Assembly (NCBI RefSeq): GCF_009707485.1
Contig: NZ_CP046121.1
Span: 2,046,001-2,110,000 of the forward strand
DNA: 64,000 nucleotides
Direction of reading: 5' to 3'
Source of the DNA: Nostocoides sp. HKS02
GTDB taxonomy: Bacteria; Actinomycetota; Actinomycetes; Actinomycetales; Dermatophilaceae
The first letter of the stretch is position 1. Each line of letters begins with the position of its first letter. Positions 9,076-20,484 of this stretch are shown in pieces. The translations under genes and the position numbers were made by a program. The notes beneath the pieces were generated by a model. That model searched no databases. It was not told the origin of the DNA and saw nothing but the letters and a program-made list of their open reading frames with translations.

Positions 9076-9876
9076 ATGTCGACGCTGACCCGGCGCCGCG
9101 TCCTCCAGGGCGTTCTCCAGGGCGCCGCGGCGGCGCTGGCACTCGGCGCCGCGGGCTGCTCCGGCGCACCCTCAGGCGTCGCCCTGACCTCGGGCACGCT
9201 GCGCAGCCGCCACTGGCCGGGTCACGAGATCGGGTGGCGGCTGGCGACGCCGTCCACCCGGTCCACCACGCCCCCACCGATCGTCATCGCACTGCACGGC
9301 AAGGGCGGGGACGCCGGGGACGCCTTCGACGGCCTGCACCTCGACGACCACGTCGCGAGCACCGGGCTGAGTGTCGCGTCGGTGGACGGGGCCGGGTACT
9401 ACTGGCATGCCCGGCGCGTCGGTGTCGATCCCGGTGCGATGGTCATCGAGGACTTCCTCCCGCTGCTCCGTCGGACGACCGGGTATGCCGGCAAGGTCGC
9501 CTTTCTCGGCTGGTCCATGGGCGGGTACGGGTCCCTGCTGCTCGCGAGCCAGCTCGGGCCGGGGCGGGTCGCGGGGGTCGTCGCCGAGAGCGCAGCACTG
9601 TGGACCGCGCCGGGACGCAGTGCTCCCGGGGCGTTCGACGACGCCGCGGACTTCGCGGCCCATGACGTGTTCCGCCGCACCGCGGTGCTGGGCCGGATCC
9701 CGGTGCGCCTCGACTGCGGCGCGTCAGACCCGTTCGTGGCGGCCAACCGCGCCTTCGCCGCCGCCCTGCCCACCGCGCGGCTCACGGTCGACCCGGGCGG
9801 ACACGACGACGGGTACTGGGGAGGCCACGGCGGCGCCCAGCTGCGGTGGCTGCGCCATCAGTTCGACGCTCAGTAG
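9076..9876 (+). CDS. Secreted alpha/beta-hydrolase (putative esterase lipoprotein)
   Basis: A 266-residue protein. It starts with a twin-arginine-like signal (TRRRVLQG, then a Gly/Ala/Leu stretch) ending in GAAGC, which looks like a lipobox, so the mature protein is probably a lipoprotein. The alpha/beta-hydrolase core has IVIALHGKGGD (oxyanion strand), the nucleophile elbow GWSMGGYGS near residue 146, an Asp in CGASDPF and the His in DPGGHDDGYW. The substrate is unknown; carbohydrate or acyl esterases are possible. The gene converges on the L,D-transpeptidase gene and overlaps it by 7 bp. Confidence 0.8.
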   Translation: MSTLTRRRVLQGVLQGAAAALALGAAGCSGAPSGVALTSGTLRSRHWPGHEIGWRLATPSTRSTTPPPIVIALHGKGGDAGDAFDGLHLDDHVASTGLSVASVDGAGYYWHARRVGVDPGAMVIEDFLPLLRRTTGYAGKVAFLGWSMGGYGSLLLASQLGPGRVAGVVAESAALWTAPGRSAPGAFDDAADFAAHDVFRRTAVLGRIPVRLDCGASDPFVAANRAFAAALPTARLTVDPGGHDDGYWGGHGGAQLRWLRHQFDAQ

Positions 9877-10751
9877 ACGACGACCCGGCTGCCCACCGGC
9901 ATGAGGTCGTTCGCCCAGATCATGTCCATGGCCGGGTTGCTCACTCGCGAGCAGCCGTGCGACGCGGGGTAACCGGGGACCGAGGCGGCACCGTGCACGG
10001 CGATTCCGCCGTTGAAGTAGCGCGGCCTCCACAGGGCGCCCAGCGGACCCTTGTCGAGGTGGTTCACGGTGCGAAAGACCGAGAAGACCCCGGACGGCGT
10101 CGTGGCGATGCGGTCGGCGCCGTAGTACGAGTAGTGCTGGCCGCTGCCCGTGCTCGTGTTGAGGATCATCGTCACCCGCCCACCACGGACCAGGAGCAGG
10201 AGCTGGCGAGCCTTGTCGATCTCGACACCGTCGCCACCGATGCGCGGCACGGGCCGCACCCCGGCGAGCAGGGCGCGGCGCGTCGACGGTCCGAACACGC
10301 CGTCCCGCCCGAGGCCAGCGGCCTTCTGCAGCGCCATGACCGCCTGGACCGTCAGCAACCCGTACTGGCCGTCCGGCGTGCCGTTCCAGTACCCGAGGCT
10401 GGACAGCTGCCGCTGGACGCTGAGCACGTATGCGCCGCTGTCGCCAGGGTTCAGCGTGTCGCCGGCCTTCTTCGGGGTCGGCTTCGGGGTGGGGGTGGGC
10501 TTCGGGGTCGGCTTCGGCGCGGCCTTGGGCGCGGTCGTCGTCGTCACCGCGGGGGCCGTCACCACAGGCGGCGCAGTCGTGGTGACGCTGGGCGTGTCTG
10601 CTGACGGAGAGGTCGGCGAACCCGACGTGGTGGCGGCCGGTGCGGCGCCCGCGTGCGCGAAGGTGATCCCACCGCAGCCACTGAGCGCCACCGCTGCTGC
10701 CAGGGCCACCACCGTCAGTCCCGTGGTGCCACTGCGTCGCGTCGCTGTCAT
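9870..10751 (-). CDS. L,D-transpeptidase with peptidoglycan-binding domain
   Basis: A cell-wall enzyme that forms 3-3 peptidoglycan cross-links. The 293 residues comprise a lipoprotein signal (LAAAVALSGC), a Thr/Ser-rich then Pro/Lys-rich linker to about residue 105, a peptidoglycan-binding domain (GDSGAYVLSVQRQLSSLGYW...) and a C-terminal YkuD domain. The catalytic motif is complete: VHGAASVPGYPASHGCSR, with the nucleophilic Cys in SHGC. The ATG at 10751 is preceded by GGGGGAGA, a good ribosome binding site, unlike many genes here. The Lys/Pro repeats probably let the catalytic domain reach across the wall. Confidence 0.92.
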   Translation of the reverse strand: MTATRRSGTTGLTVVALAAAVALSGCGGITFAHAGAAPAATTSGSPTSPSADTPSVTTTAPPVVTAPAVTTTTAPKAAPKPTPKPTPTPKPTPKKAGDTLNPGDSGAYVLSVQRQLSSLGYWNGTPDGQYGLLTVQAVMALQKAAGLGRDGVFGPSTRRALLAGVRPVPRIGGDGVEIDKARQLLLLVRGGRVTMILNTSTGSGQHYSYYGADRIATTPSGVFSVFRTVNHLDKGPLGALWRPRYFNGGIAVHGAASVPGYPASHGCSRVSNPAMDMIWANDLMPVGSRVVVY

Positions 10752-10938
10752 GGTCTCCCCCTTCGCCCGGCGGTCCATGCCGGTGGCCTTGGCTGGCGTT
10801 CTCGTTCATGGTGACGCACGCCGGGGCGGTTCGGTTGTCTGGGCACGCAGTCAAAGTCCGCGTCTTTGAGGGGTTTGGGCTGCCAGGACGACCCATACCG
10901 CTCAAAGACTCGGGGTCGGCGCCCGTCGGGCCGCCCCG

Positions 10939-10944
10939 TAGACT
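10939..10944 (+). promoter_or_regulatory. -10 box TAGACT for leaderless cobQ
   Basis: TAGACT ends 8 nt before the GTG at 10953. The 201-bp gap back to the divergent L,D-transpeptidase gene holds no riboswitch that I can recognise, so cobQ-cobF may escape the B12 control seen elsewhere in the locus. Confidence 0.45.
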
Positions 10945-10952
10945 CGCCCACC

Positions 10953-12395
10953 GTGGCTGGACTCCTGGTGACCGGGACGAGCTCGGACGCCGGGAAGTCC
11001 CTCGTCGTGACGGCGCTGTGTCGCGCGTTCGCTCGCCGCGGCGTCGACGTCGCGCCCTTCAAGGCCCAGAACATGTCGAACAACTCGATGGTCTGCCGGG
11101 ACGGCTCCGAGATCGGCCGGGCCCAGTACCTCCAGTGCGAGGCGGCCGGGGTCGAGGCCTCCTCGGTGCACAACCCCGTCCTGCTCAAGCCAGGCAGCGA
11201 CCGGCGGGCGTTCGTCGTCGTCCGGGGCAGGCCTGCCGGTGAGCTCCAGGCGGGCGAGTACGCCACGGGTCGCACGCACCTCGCGGAGGCGGCGTTCGCG
11301 GCATACGAGGAGCTGGCGGCGAGCACGGACCTCGTGGTGAGCGAAGGGGCCGGCTCGCCGGCGGAGGTGAACCTGCGTGCGGGCGACTACGTCAACCTCG
11401 GGCTCGCGCGGCGTTTCGGCCTGCCCGTGCTGGTCGTCGGCGACATCGACCGGGGCGGCGTGTTGGCCGCGCTCTACGGCACCTGGGCGCTGCTCGACGA
11501 CGACGACCGAGCCCTGTTGAAAGCCTTTGCCATCAACAAGTTCCGCGGGGACGAGGGAGTCCTCGCACCAGGCCTCGCGACCATCACCGACCGCACCGGT
11601 ATGCCGTGCGTGGGCGTCCTGCCCTGGCTCGCCGACGTGTGGCTGGACTCCGAGGACGCGCTGTCGGTGGGGCGGTGGCGCCCGTCCGAGGACACCTCGC
11701 CCGACCGGCTGTCGGTGGCCGTGGCGCGGCTACCCCGCACGAGCAACGCCACCGATGTGGACGCGCTCGCCGCGGAGCCCGGCGTCGACGTTCGCGTGAC
11801 CACGGACCTCGACCTGTGCCGCGAGGCCGACCTGATGGTGCTGCCCGGCACCCGGGCCACCGTGTCGGACCTCGAGTGGCTGCGCGCCCGTGGACTGGCC
11901 GACGTGGTGCGCGCCCGGGCGTCGGCCGGACGGCCCGTGCTCGGCATCTGTGGCGGCTACCAGATGCTCACCGACGCCATCGAGGACGACGTCGAGAGCA
12001 GGGCCGGTGTCGTCGACGGGCTGGGCCTGCTGCCGGGGACCGTGCGGTTCGCCGCCGACAAGGTCCTGGCCCGACCCACGGGCCACTGGGAGGGTCATCC
12101 GGTGGACGGGTACGAGATCCACCACGGGGTGGTCGACGACGACGCCAGCTTCCCCGGGGGCTCGCACCGTGGCGCGGTGTGGGGAACCATCTGGCACGGC
12201 ACCCTGGAGGGCGACGGCTTCCGTCGAGCCTTCCTCGCGCAGGTCGCGCAGGCCAGTGGCTCGACGTGGACGGCGCAGCCCACGGCACCCGGGTTCGCCG
12301 CGCGCCGCACCGCGATGATCGACATCCTCGCGGACGCCGTCGAGGAGCACCTCGACGTGGACGCCCTGCTCGATCTGGCTGGAGGCCGCCGATGA
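10953..12395 (+). CDS. cobQ: Cobyric acid synthase CobQ
   Basis: Glutamine- and ATP-dependent amidation of adenosylcobyrinic a,c-diamide at four side chains. The 480-residue product has the dethiobiotin-synthetase-like N-terminal domain (GTSSDAGKS; PFKAQNMSNNSM; VSEGAGSPAE) and a C-terminal class I glutamine amidotransferase domain with Cys in GICGGYQML near residue 334 and His in YEIHHG. The GTG at 10953 is the family start and matches the promoter spacing. It overlaps cobF by an ATGA, so the two are translationally coupled. Confidence 0.96.
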   Translation: MAGLLVTGTSSDAGKSLVVTALCRAFARRGVDVAPFKAQNMSNNSMVCRDGSEIGRAQYLQCEAAGVEASSVHNPVLLKPGSDRRAFVVVRGRPAGELQAGEYATGRTHLAEAAFAAYEELAASTDLVVSEGAGSPAEVNLRAGDYVNLGLARRFGLPVLVVGDIDRGGVLAALYGTWALLDDDDRALLKAFAINKFRGDEGVLAPGLATITDRTGMPCVGVLPWLADVWLDSEDALSVGRWRPSEDTSPDRLSVAVARLPRTSNATDVDALAAEPGVDVRVTTDLDLCREADLMVLPGTRATVSDLEWLRARGLADVVRARASAGRPVLGICGGYQMLTDAIEDDVESRAGVVDGLGLLPGTVRFAADKVLARPTGHWEGHPVDGYEIHHGVVDDDASFPGGSHRGAVWGTIWHGTLEGDGFRRAFLAQVAQASGSTWTAQPTAPGFAARRTAMIDILADAVEEHLDVDALLDLAGGRR

Positions 12396-13200
12396 CGACC
12401 CCTGCTGGGGCACCACGTCGCGCACCGCGCCGCGTGCACGTCATCGGGATCGGTGCCGGTAGCCCGGGCCACGTGACCGGCCAGGCGGTCGCCGCCATGC
12501 GCGAGGTCGACGTCTTCCTCGTCGCCGACAAGGGCAGCGCCAAGGACGAGCTCGTGGCCGTTCGGCGCGGGATCTGCGAGCAGTTCCTCGCCGACGGGAC
12601 CTACCAGCTCGTCACGGTGACCGACCCGCACCGTGGACCGGACGCCGAGCGGGACTCCGCGGCATACAAGGCGGGGGTCGACGCGTGGCACCGCGCACGA
12701 GCGGACCGGTACGCCGAGGTGGTCGACGGGCTCCCCGAGGGGGCCGTTGTGGGGTTCCTCGTCTGGGGCGATCCCGCGTTCTACGACAGCACGATTCGGA
12801 TCGTTGACGCCATCGGCGAACGCACCCCGCTCGCGGTGTCCGTGGTACCCGGCATCTCGGCGATCCAGGTCCTCGCGGCGGAGCACCGGATCGTCCTCAA
12901 CGCGGTCGGGCAGCCGGTGCACATCACCACCGGCCGACGCCTCGTCGACGAATGGCACCCCGACCTCGGCGCCGTCGTGGTCATGCTCGACGGCGCCCTG
13001 GCCTGCCGCGCCCTCCTGGACCGGGCACCCGACCTGGTGATCCACTGGGGCGCCTACCTGGGGCTGCCGCAGCAGGTCCTGCGCTCCGGGCGGCTCGCCG
13101 ACGTGATCGACGAGCTCGTCGCGCTGCGTGGAGCGCTGAGGGCCGAGCACGGCTGGGTCATGGACACCTACGTCCTCACCCTGCCGGCTGACGCCCCGGG

Positions 13201-13204
<4 letters not shown>
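12392..13204 (+). CDS. cobF: Precorrin-6A synthase (deacetylating) CobF
   Basis: S-adenosylmethionine-dependent C1 methylation with loss of the acetyl group from precorrin-5, a step specific to aerobic cobalamin synthesis. The 270-residue product has the tetrapyrrole-methylase fold: VIGIGAGSPGHVTGQAV near residue 17, LVWGDPAFYDST and VPGISAIQ. Its presence together with CobG and CobN marks the oxygen-dependent route. It overlaps cobQ by 4 bp and converges on cobN, where one CTAG tetranucleotide (13201-13204) provides the stop codons of both genes. Confidence 0.95.
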
Positions 13205-16842
<3,638 letters not shown>

Positions 16843-16879
16843 AGGGGCTCCTCCACGGGGTCCGCGCCCCGTGCCGTGG

Positions 16880-16995
16880 GTGGCCGCGGAGTGGACCTCC
16901 GCAGGGCCGGGGAACGTTCCTGACTCGCCGGCGTGACGCCGGCTCACAGTGGCGGGACCGCCCCGGAGTCGCACCGGGTTCCGTTCCACCTGCCG
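16880..16995 (-). promoter_or_regulatory. Cobalamin riboswitch in the cobN leader
   Basis: Read on the minus strand, the leader contains the conserved core CCCGGTGCGACTCCGGGGCG, then CCCGCCACTGTGA (GCCACTGT is the complement of 16946-16953), a long GCCGGCG/CGCCGGC arm and GAGTCAGGA, the usual B12-box arrangement. Boundaries are approximate. A box TAGGGT at 17006-17001 gives a start near 16994, so the riboswitch occupies most of a leader of about 150 nt. It probably hides the GGAG/GTG or stops transcription when adenosylcobalamin binds. Confidence 0.85.
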
Positions 16996-17000
16996 CGGCA

Positions 17001-17025
17001 ACCCTAGCGGGGGGCCGCGTATGCT
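17001..17025. promoter_or_regulatory. Back-to-back -10 boxes for cobN and cobG
   Basis: TAGGGT on the minus strand (17006-17001) serves cobN, and TATGCT on the plus strand (17020-17025) serves cobG. The plus-strand box ends 7 nt before the cobG GTG at 17033, so cobG is probably leaderless while cobN has a riboswitch leader. The two boxes are 13 bp apart, so the promoters must share -35 space and could exclude each other. Confidence 0.45.
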
Positions 17026-17032
17026 CGCGGCC

Positions 17033-18118
17033 GTGTCCGCCCAGCCCCATCTCGACCGGTGCCCGGGCCTGCTGCGCCCGCACCGTGCCGAGGACGGCGC
17101 CCTCGTGCGGCTGCGCCTTCCGGGGGGCCGCATCGCCGTGTCGGCCCTGCGTGAGGTGCTCGAGGCGGCCGCAGCCGACGGCGCGGGTCGCCTCCAGCTG
17201 ACCAGCCGCGGCAACCTGCAGGTGCGCGCGCTGCCGGACCCGCTGCCCGACCGGTTCGTCGAGCGCATCGAGGCCACGGGCCTGCTCCCCTCGACCAGCC
17301 ACGAGCGGGTCCGCAACATCGTGGCGTCCCCGCTCGCCCCCGACCTCGCGCCGCTCGTCGCCGCCCTGGATGCGGGTCTGGTCGCCGACCCCGTGCTCGC
17401 CGCGCTGTCAGGCCGGTTCCTGTTCGCCCTGGCAGACGCGAGCGGCTCGGTGCTCACGGAGCCCTATGACGTGGCGTGGCAGTCCACCGGTGGTGGCGAC
17501 GGCATGCTGCTCGCTGCCGGCCGCGGCGTCGCCGTGCCTCGCGAGCGCGCCGTGCCCGCGCTGCTCGGCCTCGCCCGCGACTTCCTCGTATGCCGTGGGT
17601 CCGCCTCGGTCTGGAACGTGCGGGACCTGCCCGCCGACGCTCCGCTGGGTGCCGGCATGGCGGCATACGCGCCGCGGGTCGCTCCCCCAATCGTGCCTGG
17701 GCCCGTAGGCGACGACCTCGTCGCCGGGGTCCCGTTGGGCGTCCTCACCAGCGCGCACGTCGAGGCGATGGCGGCTCTGGCGGACACGGTGGTCGTGACC
17801 CCCTGGCGGTCGGTCGTCGTGCCCGGCGCAGCCGCGGCGGCGGACGACCTGGCAGCCGCCGGCCTTGTGACACACCGCGATTCGCCCTGGTCCCAGCTCT
17901 CGGCCTGCATCGGCGCGCCGGCCTGCGCACACGGCCGCTGCTCGACCACCTCGATCGCTGCGGATGTCGCAGGGACCGGTCGTCACCTGCCGCGCGACCT
18001 GCGCATCCACCTCGTGGGGTGCGAACGCCAGTGCGGTGCACGGCCCGACGACGTCGTGGTGGTCGCGCCCGCAGATGCCGACGAAGTCCTCGCGACGGTC
18101 GCGGAGCTGTCCCGATGA
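17033..18118 (+). CDS. cobG: Precorrin-3B synthase CobG
   Basis: Oxygen-dependent hydroxylation and lactone formation on precorrin-3A, with a [4Fe-4S] cluster; diagnostic of the aerobic pathway. The 361-residue product resembles nitrite/sulfite reductases. The N-terminal ferredoxin-like half has LQLTSRGNLQVR, and the cluster cysteines are in SACIGAPACAHGRC and HLVGCERQCG near residues 290-335. The GTG at 17033 fits the leaderless spacing; an in-frame ATG at 17021 lies inside the -10 box and is less likely. It overlaps cobH by an ATGA. Confidence 0.94.
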   Translation: MSAQPHLDRCPGLLRPHRAEDGALVRLRLPGGRIAVSALREVLEAAAADGAGRLQLTSRGNLQVRALPDPLPDRFVERIEATGLLPSTSHERVRNIVASPLAPDLAPLVAALDAGLVADPVLAALSGRFLFALADASGSVLTEPYDVAWQSTGGGDGMLLAAGRGVAVPRERAVPALLGLARDFLVCRGSASVWNVRDLPADAPLGAGMAAYAPRVAPPIVPGPVGDDLVAGVPLGVLTSAHVEAMAALADTVVVTPWRSVVVPGAAAAADDLAAAGLVTHRDSPWSQLSACIGAPACAHGRCSTTSIAADVAGTGRHLPRDLRIHLVGCERQCGARPDDVVVVAPADADEVLATVAELSR

Positions 18119-18819
18119 CGACGACCCCCACTCCGCGACAGCCGGGTCGCCACTATGACTACGAGACCGACGGTCAGGCGATCTACCGCGCGTCGTTCGC
18201 GACGATCCGGGCCGAGGCCGAGGCGTTGTACGCCGCCGGCCTGCCGCGTCCACCGGCCGACCTCGCCACCGTGGCCGTGCGGGTCGCCCACGCCGCCGGA
18301 GACGTCGACGTGCTGCGGGATGTAGCGGCCCATCCCGACGTCGTCACCGCCGCACGGGCCGCCCTGGCCTCCGGCGCGCCGATCCTCACCGACAGCCAGA
18401 TGCTCGCGCAAGGAGTCACCCGCCGTCGCCTGCCCGCCGACAACGCCGTCGTCTGCACCCTGCGCGACGCGCGCGTGGCGGAGCTGGCGCAGTCCTGGGC
18501 GACGACCCGCTCCGCGGCCGCCGTCTCGCTGTGGGGAGATCTGCTCGCCGGGGCGGTGGTGGCGTTCGGCAATGCCCCGACCGCCCTGTTCCACCTGCTC
18601 GAGCTCCTGATGGACGACCCGAGGGGGCCAAGGCCGGCTGCCATCATCGGTATGCCGGTGGGGTTCGTGGGTTCCGCCGAGTCCAAGGTGGCCCTGGCCG
18701 AGCACCGCCTGTCCGACGGCACCGTGATCCCCTGGCTCGTCATCCACGGTCGGCGCGGCGGGTCCGCGATGGCCGCCGCCGCCCTCAACGCCCTCGCCAC
18801 CGAGTCCGAGCTCGCATGA
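18115..18819 (+). CDS. cobH: Precorrin-8X methylmutase CobH
   Basis: Moves a methyl group from C11 to C12 of precorrin-8X, forming hydrogenobyrinic acid. The 234-residue product has the expected order: an N-terminal IYRASFATIRAEA helix, the active-site His in VRVAHAAGDVDV near residue 58, ILTDSQMLAQGV, and the C-terminal IIGMPVGFVGSAESK. It is coupled to cobG upstream and cobIJ downstream by 4-bp ATGA overlaps, so cobG-H-IJ is one translation unit. Confidence 0.96.
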   Translation: MTTTPTPRQPGRHYDYETDGQAIYRASFATIRAEAEALYAAGLPRPPADLATVAVRVAHAAGDVDVLRDVAAHPDVVTAARAALASGAPILTDSQMLAQGVTRRRLPADNAVVCTLRDARVAELAQSWATTRSAAAVSLWGDLLAGAVVAFGNAPTALFHLLELLMDDPRGPRPAAIIGMPVGFVGSAESKVALAEHRLSDGTVIPWLVIHGRRGGSAMAAAALNALATESELA

Positions 18820-20384
18820 CCACCGGCCACCTCTACGGCGTCGGCGTGGGTCCTGGCGACCCTGAGCTGATCACCCGCAAGGCGGCCCGGCTCATCGCGA
18901 GCGCCGACGTCATCGCCTACCACGCCGGCACTGGCCGGTCATCGATCGCGCGGTCCATCGCGGCCGACCTGTTCCCGGCGGACGTCGTCGAGGAGGAGCT
19001 TCGCTATCCCGTCACCACCGGCATCGCGGACCACCCCGGGGGCTACCACGGCTGGCTGGCCGAGTTCTACGAGCAGTGTGCGCAGCGCCTGGCCGCCCAC
19101 CTCGACGCGGGACGTCAGGTCGTGGTGCTGGCCGAGGGCGACCCGATGTTCTACGGCTCGTTCATGTATCTCCACGACCGGCTGTCGCCGGCCTACCCCA
19201 CCGAGGTCGTCCCTGGCGTGACCGCCCTTTCGGGCGCGACAGCCGTTGCAGCGCAGTCACTTTCGCGCCACGAGGACGTCCTCACGGTCCTGCCCGGCAC
19301 CCTGCCAGTTGCCGAGCTGGCCCGGCGCCTGGCAGACACCGACGCGGCCGTCATCATGAAGCTCGGCCGCACCTTTGGCGCAGTGCGCGAAGCCCTCCAG
19401 CAGGCCGGGGTGCTCGACCGCGCGATCTACGTCGAACGCGCGACCCGCGACGGCCAGCGCATCCTGCCGGTCGCCGAGGTGGACGCCGACACCGTGCCGT
19501 ACATGTCGATCGTCGTCGTGCCGGGCCTCGACCGCCGCGCCGACGCCGCTGGACGGGCGAACGGACGGGCGAACGGACGGGCGAACGGACGGGCGGCTGA
19601 CCCGGCGCGAGCCGAGGACGCGCCGGTCGGGGCGCCCGCGGCATACGGCACGGTCCATGTGGTGGGCCTCGGGCCTGGGCCGGACCGCTGGCTCGCGCCC
19701 GAGGCGAGCGAGGTGCTCGGCAGGGTGGGGCACGTGGTGGGATACGCGCCGTACGTCAACCGCGTCCCGCAGCGCGTGGGGCTCACGCGCCACGCGAGTG
19801 GCAACACCGTCGAGGTCGACCGGGCCCGGCACGCGCTCGACCTCGCCGTGGCCGGTGAGCGCGTCGCCGTCGTCTCGGGCGGGGACGCGGGCGTGTTCGG
19901 CATGGCGTCAGCGGTGTTCGAGGCCGTGGACGGTGACGAGCGGTATGCCGCCGTGCCCGTGCGCGTCGTCCCGGGAGTCAGCGCCGCGCAGGCCGCTGCG
20001 GCGCTGGCGGGGGCACCACTCGGGGCCGACTTCGCGATCATGTCGCTCTCGGACCGGCTCAAGCCCTGGTCCGTGGTCGCGGCACGGTTGCGGGCGACCG
20101 CCGAAGCCGATCTGGTGATCGCCCTCTACAACCCGCGCAGCCGGTCGCGTCCCGATCAGCTCTTCGACGCGCGGCAAGTGCTGCTCGAGGTCAAGGACCC
20201 GGCCACGGTCGTGGTGGTCGCCCGGGACGTCGGTCGCGCCGAGGAGTCGCTGACCGTGACGACCCTGGGCGAGTTCGACCCCGGCACCGTCGACATGTCG
20301 TGTCTGGTCGTCATCGGGGCATCGAGCACCCGGGTCACCGAGAGTGGCCGCGTGTGGACCCCGCGCTACGTCGAGACGACCTGA
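18816..20384 (+). CDS. cobIJ: Fused precorrin-2 C20-/precorrin-3B C17-methyltransferase CobIJ
   Basis: One 522-residue protein with two tetrapyrrole methylase domains. Residues 1-240 are CobI (GVGVGPGDPELITRKA, LAEGDPMFYGSFMY, VVPGVTALSGATA). Residues 275-522 are CobJ (VVGLGPGPDRWLAPEA, VSGGDAGVFGMAS, IALYNPRSRSRPDQL), which also contracts the ring. The domains are joined by a linker built from repeats of Gly-Arg-Ala-Asn, encoded by a 12-bp tandem repeat. CobI-CobJ fusions are known in actinobacteria. Only a 100-bp palindromic repeat region separates its end from the convergent transporter gene. Confidence 0.96.
   Translation: MTTGHLYGVGVGPGDPELITRKAARLIASADVIAYHAGTGRSSIARSIAADLFPADVVEEELRYPVTTGIADHPGGYHGWLAEFYEQCAQRLAAHLDAGRQVVVLAEGDPMFYGSFMYLHDRLSPAYPTEVVPGVTALSGATAVAAQSLSRHEDVLTVLPGTLPVAELARRLADTDAAVIMKLGRTFGAVREALQQAGVLDRAIYVERATRDGQRILPVAEVDADTVPYMSIVVVPGLDRRADAAGRANGRANGRANGRAADPARAEDAPVGAPAAYGTVHVVGLGPGPDRWLAPEASEVLGRVGHVVGYAPYVNRVPQRVGLTRHASGNTVEVDRARHALDLAVAGERVAVVSGGDAGVFGMASAVFEAVDGDERYAAVPVRVVPGVSAAQAAAALAGAPLGADFAIMSLSDRLKPWSVVAARLRATAEADLVIALYNPRSRSRPDQLFDARQVLLEVKDPATVVVVARDVGRAEESLTVTTLGEFDPGTVDMSCLVVIGASSTRVTESGRVWTPRYVETT
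19551..19595 (+). repeat. 12-bp tandem repeat in the CobI-CobJ linker
   Basis: GGACGGGCGAAC is repeated exactly at 19551, 19563 and 19575, with a partial copy from 19587. It encodes Gly-Arg-Ala-Asn repeats in a flexible linker and could vary in copy number between strains. Confidence 0.85.
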
Positions 20385-20388
20385 CGCC

Positions 20389-20478
20389 GCAGGAACCTCT
20401 GCTTGCAGACCTTCCTGCAGCCAGCAGATGGTGCAACCTGCCCTCACTGCAGCAACCTCTGCAAGCAGAAGGTGCTGC
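20389..20478. repeat. Dispersed palindromic repeat, copy 1
   Basis: The element is two 30-bp imperfect palindromes (20389-20418 and 20449-20478), each built from a half-site like GCAGGAACCTCTGCT, around a GGTGCAACC core. The outer parts of the element are also complementary to each other, so the whole can fold as one long hairpin. It fills the gap between the convergent cobIJ and transporter genes. Related copies lie at 56000-56074 and 57201-57255. It resembles REP/BIME elements and may end transcripts from both sides. Confidence 0.7.
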
Positions 20479-20484
20479 GGCGGG

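Noticed and set aside
10752..10952. A small gene or riboswitch upstream of cobQ
   Set aside because: I found no aptamer core (no GCCACTG or B12 box) and no open frame with plausible composition; only a -10 box near 10939.
17021..17023. ATG at 17021 as the cobG start
   Set aside because: It is in frame, but lies inside the TATGCT -10 box; the GTG at 17033 has the leaderless spacing and starts the family sequence.
20385..20484. CRISPR-like or tRNA-like structure between cobIJ and the transporter gene
   Set aside because: There are only two palindromic units without spacer regularity and no cloverleaf; it matches the dispersed repeat copies at 56.0 and 57.2 kb.
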